From NCBI RefSeq assembly GCF_032854445.1, contig NC_088304.1, positions 16,567,704-16,631,703 of the forward strand: a DNA stretch of 64,000 nt. Direction: 5' to 3'. The position numbers and the translations under genes are program-made. Each line of letters starts with the position of its first letter. Position 1 is the stretch's first letter. Positions 12,030-23,900 of this stretch are shown piece after piece. Under the pieces are notes generated by a model that had not been told where the DNA came from, made no database searches, and was given only the letters and a program-made list of their open reading frames with translations. This DNA is from Liolophura sinensis. Lineage: Eukaryota; Mollusca; Polyplacophora; Chitonida; Chitonidae.

Positions 12030-14310
12030 GGGTGTCCAGAATCTCCAGGACATTACATAGGCTGAACACTGTCAGATAGGCTACATGTCCAAAAGTCTCC
12101 TAGACATTGGACAGACTGAACTCTGTCAGAAAGGCTACATGACCCAAAGTCTCCTGGACACTGTGCAGGCTGAACAGTGTCAGAAAGGCTACATGTCCAA
12201 AAGTCTCCTGGACACTGGACAGACTGAACTCTGTCAGACAGGCTACATGTCCCAAAGTCTTCTGGACACTGTGCAGGCTGAACACTGTTCGAAAGGCTAC
12301 ATGTCCAAAAGTCTCCTGGACACTGTGCAGACTGAACACTGTCAGATAGGCTACATGTCCCAAAGTCTCCTGGACACTCTACAGGCTGAACACTGTTCGA
12401 AAGGCTACATGTCCAAAAGTCTCCTGGACACTGTGCAGACTGAACACTGTCAGATAGGCTACATGTCCCAAAGTCTCCTGGACACTGTTCGAAAGGCTAC
12501 ATGTCCAAAAGTCTCCTGAACACAACACAGGCTGAACACTGTTCGAAAGGCTACATGACCAAAATCTCCTGGACACTGCCTGAAAGGCTACATGTCCCAA
12601 AGTTTCCTGGACAATGTACAGGTTGAACACTGTCAGACAGGCTACATGTCCCAAAGTCTCCTGGACACTGTACAGGTTGAACATTGTCAGAAAGGCTGCA
12701 TGTCCAAAAGCCTCCTAGACACTGTGCAGGTTGAACACTGTCAGAAAGGCTACATGTCCAAAAGCCTCCTAGACACTGTGCAGGTTGAACACTGTCAGAG
12801 AGGCTACCTGTCCCAAAGTCTCCTGGACACTGTGCAGACTGAACTCTGTCAGATAGGCTACATGTCCCAAAGTCTCCTGGACACTGTGCAGGCTGAACAC
12901 TGTCAGACAGGCTACATGTCCTAAAGTCTCCTGGACACCATGCAAGCTTGAACAGTGTCAGACAGGCTACCTGTCCCAAAGTCTCCTAGACACTGTGCAG
13001 GCTGAACACTGTTCGAATGGCTACATGTCCAAAAGTCTCCTAGACACTGGACAGACTGAACTCTGTCAGAAAGGCTACATGTCCAAAAGTCTCCTGAACA
13101 CAACACAGGCTGAGCACTGTTCAAAAGGCTACATGTGCAAAAATCTCCTGGACACTGTGCAGACCGAACACTGTCAGATAGGCTACATGTCCCAAAGTCT
13201 CCTGGACACTGTTCGAAAGGCTACATGTCCAAAAGTCTCCTGAACACTGCCTGAAAGGCTACATGTCCCAAAGTCCCCTGGACACTGTGCAGGCTGAACA
13301 CTGTCAGAAAGGCTACATGTGCAAAAGTCTCCTGGACACTGTGCAGGCTGAACAATGTCAGACAGGCTACATGTCCAAAAGTCTCCTGGACACTGTGCAG
13401 GCTGAACACTGTCAGACAGGCTACATGTCCAAAAGTCTTCTGGACACTGTGCAGACTGAACTGACTGAACTGTCAGAAAGGCTACATGTGCAAAAGTCTC
13501 CTGGACACTGTGCAGGCTGAACAATGTCAGACAGGCTACATGTCCAAAAGTCTCCTGGACACTGTGCAGGCTGAACACTGTCAGACAGGCTACATGTCCA
13601 AAAGTCTTCTGGACACTGTGCAGACTGAACTGACTGAACTGTCAGAAAGGCTACATGTCCAAAAATCTCCTGGACACTGTGCAGGTTGAACACTGTCAGA
13701 CAGGCTACATGACCCAAAGTCTCCTGGACACTGTGCAGACTGAACACTGTCAGAAAGGCTACATGTCCCAAAGTCCCCTGGACACTGTGCAGGCTGAACA
13801 CTGTCAGAAAGGCTACATGTCCTAAAGTCTCCTGGACACTGTGCAGGCTGAACACTGTCAGATAGGCTACATGTCCAAAAGTCCCCAGGACACTGTGCAG
13901 GCTGAACCTGTCAGAAAGGCTACATGTCCAAAAATCTCCTGGACACTGTGCAGGTTGAACACTGTCAGACAGGCTACCTGTCCCAAAGTCTCCTGGACAC
14001 TGTGCAGGCTGAACACTGTCAGAAAGGCTACATGTCCAAAAGCCCCCTGGACACTGTGCAGGCTGAACACTGTCAGAAAGGCTACATGTGCAAAAGTCTC
14101 CTGGACACTGTGCAGGCTGAACAATGTCAGACAGGCTACATGTCCAAAAGTCTCCTGGACACTGTGCAGGCTGAACACTGTCAGACAGGCTACATGTCCA
14201 AAAGTCTTCTGGACACTGTGCAGACTGAACTGACTGAACTGTCAGAAAGGTTACATGTCTAAAAGTCTCCTGAACACAACACAGGAACACTGAACACTGT
14301 TCGAAAGGCT
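12030..14310. repeat. 54-bp minisatellite array, copy 2
   Basis: About 42 units of the same 54-bp repeat as 3219-4882, longer by about 600 bp. Contains its own variants, for example a CTGAACTGACTGAACTGTCAG insertion-type unit recurring near 13455, 13625 and 14226. An expansion/contraction difference between the two segment copies. Confidence 0.97.
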
Positions 14311-14740
14311 AATATTGAGGTAGAAAATTTTTCTGTTCAGCTTTATATACGTGTGCATGCACAAACTGACACATGAGTGTATTCCTTATTATTCTTTATA
14401 GTACTTATATAGATGTTCTCTCTCAGCAGTATGGTTGGAATTCATGTATTGTTTCTCTGGTGTAAATCCATATCATTTATGTATTCGTGGTGTCATTATA
14501 ATGACTCTCAGAGCTAATTACTAAAATATCATATATAAGAAAATAACCCTTATAATTGTTATTTGATCTCCTTTTCTTATTTTTTTTTTCTTTTTGTTGT
14601 TGACCTGAAATTTATCACTGGGTTTTTAACAAGTTCATTAATATTCATGATGTCTCCTACAATTGAAAAATCTGTCTGATTATCTGCTCAGTGTTTTCAA
14701 CTTTCAACTTATCCTAAAAAAATTTTTTGTGTCCACTCAG

Positions 14741-14986
14741 AATGATGCCTGAGCGACGGTCGTTCCGCGCCTACGCAGCCATTTTGTATATGGAGCCCAG
14801 AATGAAGGTGTACATACAGGGGAAGAAAGTGAGGACTAAGAGGTTGGCTAGTTGTCTCCATAAGTGCCGACAATACAAATACTCCTCAAATCGTTTCCGG
14901 TCAAGAGCTGAAAATGAAGCTAAGAAGGCAGAAGATGAAGCTAAAGCTGCAGAAAATAAAGCAAGGGAAGCGGAAAGTAAAGCAAA
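14741..14986 (+). CDS. MORC2: MORC2 exon: transducer strand and outgoing coiled-coil arm, copy 2
   Basis: 246 nt, acceptor GTGTCCACTCAG, donor GTGAGT. Encodes residues 1-81 of the visible protein: [20 protein letters not shown], a basic stretch with [17 protein letters not shown], then the Glu/Ala/Lys helix [13 protein letters not shown]. The first base completes a codon from an upstream exon that is not in the window, so translation does not start here although two Met codons open the exon. Confidence 0.92.
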
Positions 14987-17900
14987 GTGAGTTGTGGATA
15001 CATGTACTTGGAGCAAGCAAGCAGCGTGAAAAGCTTCCTTCAATTTTCAGAGTACATGCAATGAATACAAGATTATCATTTATTTAGATTTATTTATTTA
15101 TTTATTTATTTATTTATTTGATTGGTGTTTTATGCTGTACTCAAGAATATTTCACTTATACGACGATGGCCAGCATTATGGTGGGTGGAAACTGGGCAGT
15201 GCCCAGGGGAAACCCACGACCATCCGCAGGTTGCTGCCAGACCTTCCCACTCATTTATTTAGAGCATGATCAAATATATGTGTGCGAATATGCTGTTTCA
15301 AAAGCATGTGTACTGAGTGCATTTACCTTTGTGCTGAGCTTTTTGGTTCAAGTACTTCAAAAACTGAAGTGAGGAGAAGCAAGAAAATAATTTCCCATAA
15401 ATCTTCAACCTTTTCCACCACTAAAGTGCTTTTTTCCCAGTGGAATGTATGCATACAATTATGATAATTTTCTAAAAATGATCTGTTTCTGTCACTAAAG
15501 ATGCAAACTCCATAAAACTGTTCAAATTATTTCTCTATACCCCATAGTTCTCTCAGAATGTTTCAGAATATTGGTTGCAGAAACAGTTGAAAAAGTTGAA
15601 GAATTAGGGTAATTTTTTTTTGGATTTCTGAAGTCAAGAATTTTATGCACATGTGATTGTTTACCAATGCCTTGTATGGGTTTACGTTTCCAGGAATTTA
15701 GAAGGTCGTTACGGGTCGTCCATGTCAAGAGAACAGAGGGTATGTAAACTTTCGGCGTGGCTGCCCGGGGGACATATTGCTTTCGAGAGAGGCTTAATGA
15801 ATCATGCTGGCCACGAGTTCTTATGCTTTGGCTTCTAAGGCTCTATATAGAATGTGTCAGCTGGGTGCCACTTATTCTTAGTTGTATTAGATAATAATAA
15901 CCTATTTGCTAGGAATTTTTACTACAAAATCAGTTTAACTTGTCAATAATATTGTATTTTCATGACTAATCCCATGTTGTATTGTAGACAGTATAACTTA
16001 TTAATTACTGCTAACGCTTTTACTTGAAAACATGTTTATAACTGAGCGCCAGTTATTCTGAGTTGTGTTGGATAATAATAACTTTTATTTGCGAGGAAAT
16101 TTTACGACAAAATCAGTTTAATTTGTCAACAATATTGCATTTTCATGACTTATCCCACGTATTGCAGACAGTATATTTTATTAATTACTGCTAATGCTTT
16201 TACTTGAAAATATGTTGAAAACATGCAAAACATAGAAATACAAACGCAAAAAGGATGAATTAAGGCCTTTCCGGTCTTGTCAGTATTCTGGTGTTCGAAA
16301 GCTTGCACTTTGTTATTTTCCTATCGGTTTAATTGTACGTCACTAATAAAGTTGTCTGCACTTGCCCATGCAGTAGAATATACATGTATCTTGGGTATGA
16401 TGTGGCATGCATGTAGAATTTGAGGCTAACACAACACCCTCTGTGGCCAAGTTGTCTAACGGGCTCGCCAGACGAATGCTATAGCCTTTCATCAATGATC
16501 AAGTCTAGAATCTAGCTCTCGCTGTATCCCCCCTGGCTTCAAGTGGGTAAGCCTGTGTCAGCAATGCTTTCCGAGGAGTGTGGACAGGCTGTGTGTGGTT
16601 ACCTCTCACTGTAGTTCACTGGCTTCTGTTAGATATTAGCTGAGATACTGCTGTGTACCCAAGCCACCAGCCAACCAACCACATATGAGAGACTGATACA
16701 TGCATAATCTTTAGTGGACTACAGTTTGAATGGTGTCTAAGTTTAGCATATAGGATTCTAGAACTCACATTAGGTGTGGAAAATTATGTGTATCTGCGTA
16801 TGGCATCTCTTGCCATACATTTGCCCATGTTGTTAATGAATCCATACCGCTGTGAAGTATGTCTTCTTTTGTTTTCTTTCATATGTGTCTTATGCAGGCT
16901 GTGTATTTGCACACAAGTACACTTAGTCGCTTACAAATGTATTAATTCTCTGCAGTGGCTGAGTGTGCTGTATTTATATATTTTGTGACGGGGGATTTCT
17001 TCGCAGGCCGAGTTGAGGAAGGCTCAAACATTGGCAGCTGAATATCGGAAAGAAGCTCAAATACGCAAGCAAATAGCAGATAGGAAAACAAAGTAAGTCA
17101 TTTGGTTTTAGGCATGGAAATATGGTATGGGAGTTAGCTACATGTACAACACAGACAATTATAGACAAGGCTTGTGCTGGCTTCAGACTTCAAAAATTAT
17201 TTATTTTAATGTTCAGTGTCATGTATTTAAGAAAGTCGTAATTGTTTTATTGGAGACTCTTTGGCCCAGTGGGTAGGGTGCTATGGCAGCACAATGACTG
17301 AGAAGCCTCCGATAAAAGCGAGTTAAACTCCATGTCATGCTGGCTCCTTCTCTTGCCATACATGGGCTCAACCATTGCATGGTTTTCTCCCACCTTAATG
17401 CTGCCTGCCATCATAAAAGAGAAATACTATATAGTTTGATGTAAAACCTCAATCAAGAAAGGTTTTTTTGCTAAATTTCTAAAGTGTGACAACAATGGAC
17501 TATTCTCTGAATTTGCACAAACATTACGCAAGGTGCAAGTTCAAAGTTTCGTGTCATGAATCAACTATTTTTTTTCCTTTTTTTGCAGATCACTAAAGGA
17601 CCCCAAAACTTTGAATTTCATATTCGGTTTAAATATAGAGAATCGTAGCCACGATGGTGTGTTTGTGTACAACTGCAGTCGTCTGATCCGTATGTACGAG
17701 AAGGTGGGACCTCAGACGGATGGAGGAGTGTAAGTTATAATGGGTACACGAAAGTGCTGAAGTCTCCAAAAGTTACCTACAATCAGTTTCCATTCACGTA
17801 TAAAGTTGGTAGATTGTTTATGTCACATTTTTGTCGTTTTCGTTTCACGAAATTAGTATTATACCAGATAGTTTTTCTTCATCTGATTTTATGAAATACT

Positions 17901-20900
17901 CAGAAATGATAAGGCCAAGTCCATGTTTTATAAAAAGTGAGCTCTGAGAGCTTACCAGAATGTGATATAAAACTGGTAGCTGTCATGTAAGTGAAATATA
18001 TTTGTAAAACACCAATCAGCTTTCTCAGATCACCGGTTTGTATAAAGCTGTTTATTTTTTTTTTTAATTGTATGCTGGGAAATAATATATTCAATTTATG
18101 TGAAGAGCTACAGAGACAAGGCGTTTTAGTTCATGTTTTCATGTAGTTATGTAAGAATTTCACATAGTCTTTGCTGTTAGAATGATCTCTCAGGTTGAAT
18201 TTGAAATGATGGCTTTTTTTGTTTTTTTTGACAGATGTTGTAGTGGTATTGTTGGTGAGTGTTAATATTCTAAATCTGAACTTATTCCTTTGATTCAGAC
18301 ATTGAATTTCTTGTGTAAATTTAATCTTGGACTTTTAAGTAAAAAAAACTCAGCTCTCTTCCAATGTTTATTGTTCACCTGGTGGCCTAACAAGGATTTA
18401 ATTTGGTGTTTTGTAATTTTATCTGACTTTGGCTAACACATTTAAGAACACTTGATGCCATCTGTTTATACAATCCCATTGTCTTAAGAGTGCAGCTTTT
18501 CAACTTGCAGTTATATCATTGATCCAGTCAGTGCAAAGCCTAGCCATGATTTCATATCATCCACTTGACAATTTTTTTGCAGGTATTGTAGACGTGCCAT
18601 ACCTAGTGCTGGAGCCGACGCACAATAAGCAGGACTTTGCTGATGCCAAAGAGTATCGCCACTTAACACGGGTGATGGGGGAACACATGGAGCAGTACTG
18701 GAACTCGTCCGGTGTAGGTGAGGACCAGTGAATTCTTCTCCACAGGAACGTCGGCCTGGGGTTCAAACCTGTGTCCGCTGATATAGAGTTTTACTTACCG
18801 TAATCGATGACAGTTTTCGATCGAAACGAATGGCTTTTTGGTCATGTGATCCCCGCCTAGCAGTGAGCTTGATCACGGTAGGCGCGTAGCAGACAGTTCC
18901 GGAAGCCTCTGCAGGTGACCACGGGCCCCCTTGGATCAAAGAGACCGCATCAGCCGACAGAAATACACACTCGGGATAAATTGTAGTTGTATTCTACATT
19001 AGTTTGTATAGGTTAGCCTTTTGAAATATATGCGGGTTGAGTGGGGTGGGAGGTGGGGGGGAATACATGATGTAGGTCTCTTTATGCATATGTGTATTTT
19101 ACTGTCTTCATTTTTCTGCTCATAAGTAAGTAGACTCCAGGTAATGCCCTGCTAACGTGAACGTTCCAAAGTAACGTGGATTAATTCAGTAAAACACCAA
19201 AGGTAAATCGTATGCGTGTTGCTATGTAAAAATATTTTCCTGCCTGTGTTGTAATATAGGCCTAAAATCAAAAAGTGAAGAAAACACCAATATTGGCCTG
19301 TCTTGAATTTTACGTAGAATTACATGTAGATTGGCCTGTATGCAGGATGGAATCATGCAACTCAAACCAAACGTAATTATTTCAAGTTGTGAAAATTAGC
19401 TCAATATTGCATGGAACTTCATATTGGAATACCTGCAGAGCAAGGGAGCAAGAGACACATGTAGGAGGCATGTGGCTTGTTCGTTTGATGCACACCGCCA
19501 GTTGAATCTGGCATTGGTTGAAAACTGTCACCGACTATGGTAGCTACTTTTATTGTAAAATATTTTCCTAGATTATTGAAATATTTACAAATGTAGACAT
19601 TATTTTGAAAGTGTTATATCTATACATGTGCTGTCAACACTGCATTTATTGACGGGTAAAAAAATAATGAATAACAATAATAATGAATACCCACATTTTG
19701 AGATACGGTGTGACAACTGTGACATACCTTTGTAATAACAATGGTAACTCAGTCAGTTTACTCTGAAATTGTTCTCACAATAAAACGATGTATAGTTATT
19801 GTCTCAAAATATTTATTTGATTGGTGTTTGACGCCATACTCAAGAATATTTCACTTATACGACGGTAACCAGCCTTATGGTGGAAGGAAACCAGGCAAAG
19901 CCCAGTGAAAACCCACAACCATGCGCAGGTTGCTCTCAGACCTTCTCACGTAGGGCCGGAGAGGAAGCCAGCCTGAGCTGGACTTGAACTCACAGCAACC
20001 GCACTGGTGAGAGGCTCCTGGGTCATTACGCTGCGCTACATCTCAAAATACATGTAACCTGAAATGGAACAATTGGACTGTGCTTTGTGGCACGATAGGG
20101 CCAACCTGCCAGTTTTAACAAGAGGGGGTTACAGGATTAGATAAAATCTTCTGAAATATGTTCTTCCATTAGTTTAGGTGTCAAATATTGCAAAAATAGT
20201 TATATTCTGTCCATAGTTTCTCATAAGCTGCATGGTAAACCCAGCCACATTTTGGCCTCAGATGTGCATCTCACCTCATAAACTGCATGTTGAACCAAGC
20301 CACATTTTGGCCTAGGATGTGTGTATCACCTCATAAGCTGCATGGTAAACCCAGCCACATTTTGGCCTCAGATGTGCATCTCACCTCATAAACTGCATGT
20401 TGAACCCAGCCACATTTTGGGCCTAGGATGTGTATCTCACCTCATAAACTGCATGTTGTACAAGACTGCTGCATTTTGGCCTAGGATGTGTGTATCACCT
20501 TATGAACTGCATGTTGAACAAGGCCACATTTTGGCCTAGGATGTTTATTTCACCTTATGAACTGCATGTTGAACAAAGCCACATTTTGGCCTAGGATGTG
20601 TGCATCACCTTATGAACTGCATGTTGAACCAAGCCACATTTTGGCCTAGGATGTGTGTATCGCCTTATGAACTGCATGTTGAACCAAGCCACATTTTGGC
20701 CTAGGATGTGTGTATCACCTTATGAACTGCATGTTGAAAAAAGCCACATTTTGGCCTAGGATGTGTGTATCACCTTATGAACTGCATGTTGAACAAGGCC
20801 ACGTTTTGGCCTAGGATGTTTATCTCACCTTATGAACTGCATGTTGAACAAAGCCATATTGAATTTACATGTACCTGTCTTAATTTACAGCTCAACAAAT

Positions 20901-23900
20901 AACTAAATTTTGGTGAGTTGATGTTTTCTGTTTTTGTTTTTTTTTTTTTTTTTGGCCATTTTATCTTAATGTAATATAAATGAGTTGTGTACAGTACAGC
21001 TGGATCCTAGCCGAATATCCGATGTCCGTCATGATCGGACCCTACCTAGACGGTTCAGCCATCATAGCGGACCCTGTTCCACTCCCTGCTGCCATCCTAA
21101 CGCGACCTTTCACCCATGGTGGGACCATCCTAACGCGACCTTTCACCCATGGTGGGACCATCACAACGCGACCTTTCACCCATGGTGGGACCATCACAGG
21201 CATATCATCCTGCCCTCCTGATCACAGTTTGCCAGTGGTCATATTGTCTTTGTTACGAACTTATTTAAAGCAATTACAGTGTTTCTTCATGTAGTGACTA
21301 GAAGTATTTTTTCCTGCTGGACAGTTTCTCACAAAATAACACTGCTGTTTGTAGTCTACGACTGGGAACTGTGGGAAATGGCCTTGATGGTACCATGGTA
21401 CGCCCATCCTGATTGGATCGCACTTGGACAATCGAACACTATCGGACCATGGTCTTCCCACTATATGTGGACCATTCAGCCAAGATGGGTGTTCAGACAT
21501 TCGGCTAGGAACTAGTTGTATTTGTATGTCTTTACATAAGGGGGGTGTGCCTCAAAGACCTGGAAAGTGCAGTATCCCTCCCCTTCAAATAAGTCATTCA
21601 TCCACTGTATTTTCTTGTCTTGTCAGAGAAATGCTGCAATAGTCTTCAAAAGCAGCCAGTGTTTTTTGTAGTCCTGTTAAAGTACGTTACATGACCTATG
21701 ATTTTGATCTATTACCAAGTCACACCTTTTGCTTAATTCTGAGAGTTGTATGGATCTTTAAAAGTTGTTTAAAGTTTTGTTTGGAAGATAGGATGATATC
21801 TCTCTGGAAAAATGTCAGCTCCATAAGTAATATTTTAAGGGCGAAATGTATCATATCAGGACAATGGTGAAGGACATGTAAGTAGTAAGATAACGAACTA
21901 TTACATCGTTAACCTCTCCTGTTTGTCCGTCTCCAGGGAGAACTTTGGTTACGTCAGCGGCAACTGGAAGGATCCGCCGTCATCAGAGCCCAAGTATCTG
22001 CGCAAACGCCACATGCAGCTCAGTATGACTCTCCAGTGTGGTAAGTACACATCTCTACATGTAGCTCTGCTCTCTCATGCTTGTAGCTCACTAATGTTGC
22101 AGAGCACACACTGGCTTAGTCATCTAAGGTGTCACTCTTGGTGCTGGTGAAAGGGCATTGGCCGAAGTGGTTACCTGTTCAAATCCAGCTCCTTCTGGTT
22201 TAAGTGAGGCATTGTGCAAAAACTGTTTATTTTTATACCCCCTTGCCAATGCAGCGGTGGGATTTTGGCGAGGGAGGGGGTGGGGTTGTTTGGATTGGTG
22301 GATACTTAAATCCTGATTTGCACTTGTGTGTGTCACCTGTGTTACAAGTGACACAATTTGCTTGATTTTTATCCACAGTTCTTTGTGAAGTTTGATTAAT
22401 TTCTTATCTGAAAAAAACGGTAGTGTTAAGGGATTAAAGTGCATGAAATAGCATTTTCACGGGTTAAGCTTTAGGTGAGTATTTCAGATAGCATTAAAAC
22501 TTCCAGAATTGCTTTCCTCTGTGTGAAAATGACCAGTTTAAGCTTTGACATTGGGGATATTATTTTTTTTTTCCAATTTTGCAAATCATGGAAATTAGTG
22601 TTTCACTCAGGAAATGTGACATACTATTCTTATGACATATTCCTATTCCTCTGACATTAAAATGTTGCTCTTTTCTTCATTGCTGCACAGACAAATGTCT
22701 GAAATGGCGGATCCTTCCTTTCTCTGCCGGTAACATTGGGTTTGACTTTCCTGATGATTGGGTATGTGAAATGAACACAGACCCTTCTCACAACAGGTAA
22801 ACTCTCTACTGCCACTTAAAACGCGCAGTTTTTATCAATTTTATCTCCATTTCTGGTCCTTTGTGGCCAAGGGGGTTATAGCATGCAGGTGCGGTGCACT
22901 GACCCAGGAGCCTCCCACTAACAGCTCATGCTGGCTTCCTCTTCGGGCATACGTAGAAAGGGCTTTCAGCAACCTGTCAAAGGTCATGGGCTTTCCCCGG
23001 GTTATATCCGGTTTCCTCCCACCATAATCCCGGCTGTCGTTGTATAAGTGAAATATTCTTTAGTATGAAACAGAAAATAAAGTAAAATAACTTTGAGGTT
23101 ATATTGTGTGATGTCTATTCTTCACCCAATGTATCTCGCCCAAACTCCTCCCCTCTGTCTCCAATTGGGAAGCAGTTTCTGGCCAAGTTGTTTACATGCT
23201 TATAATTCAATCATGCAGGCACACCAGTTCTATCCCCGGTTCTCCAAATGCTGGTGGCTTACTCTTGACACTCTGGGTTTCCTCCACTCCGAAGTTGTAT
23301 GAGCGGTAAATGTGTGACCAAATCCAGTGAATGAATAAATAAATCAGCATCCACCTAAGTAGTAGTATGCCATGGTTCTGCATCTATCTGTGAGGGGCCT
23401 CCGTGGCTCAATCGGTTAGCGCGCTAGCGCAGCGTAATGACCCAGGAGCCTCTCACCAATGCGGTCGCTGTGAGTTCAAGTCCAGCTCATGCTGGCTTCC
23501 TCTCCGGCCGTAAGTGGGAAGGTCTGTCAGCAACCTGCGGATGGTCGTGGGTTTCCCCCGGGCTCTGCCCGGTTTCCACCCACCATAATGCTGGCCGCCG
23601 TCGTATAAGTGAAATATTCTTGAGTACGGCGTAAAACACCAATCAAAAAAAAAAAAAAAAAAAAAAATCTATCTGTGATATCTACCCTAGTGTATCACAT
23701 ATTATAGCTATCTAACTTTCTGTGATATCTACCCTAGTGTGTCACACATCTTGTAACTTTCTGTGATATCTACCTAGTGTATCACACATCTTGTAACTTT
23801 CTGTGATATCTACCTAGTGTATCACACATCTTGTAACTTTCTGTGATATCTATCCTAGTGTATCACACATCTTGTAACTTTCTGTGATATCTGTCCTAGT

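Larger units (their letters stand above)
8827..17265. repeat. Large duplicated segment, copy 2
   Basis: Second copy of the segment at 1-7817, continuing without a break into single-copy MORC2 sequence at 17266. It carries intact versions of the three duplicated exons and is the copy that joins in frame to the rest of the gene. Confidence 0.97.

Noticed and set aside
12085-14290. Open frames up to 289 aa in the second array
   Set aside because: Same minisatellite in the second copy; competing frames overlap on both strands.
22118-22220. tRNA-like stretch with GTTCAAATCC B-box motif
   Set aside because: No cloverleaf or A box at the right distance; at most a SINE head fragment.
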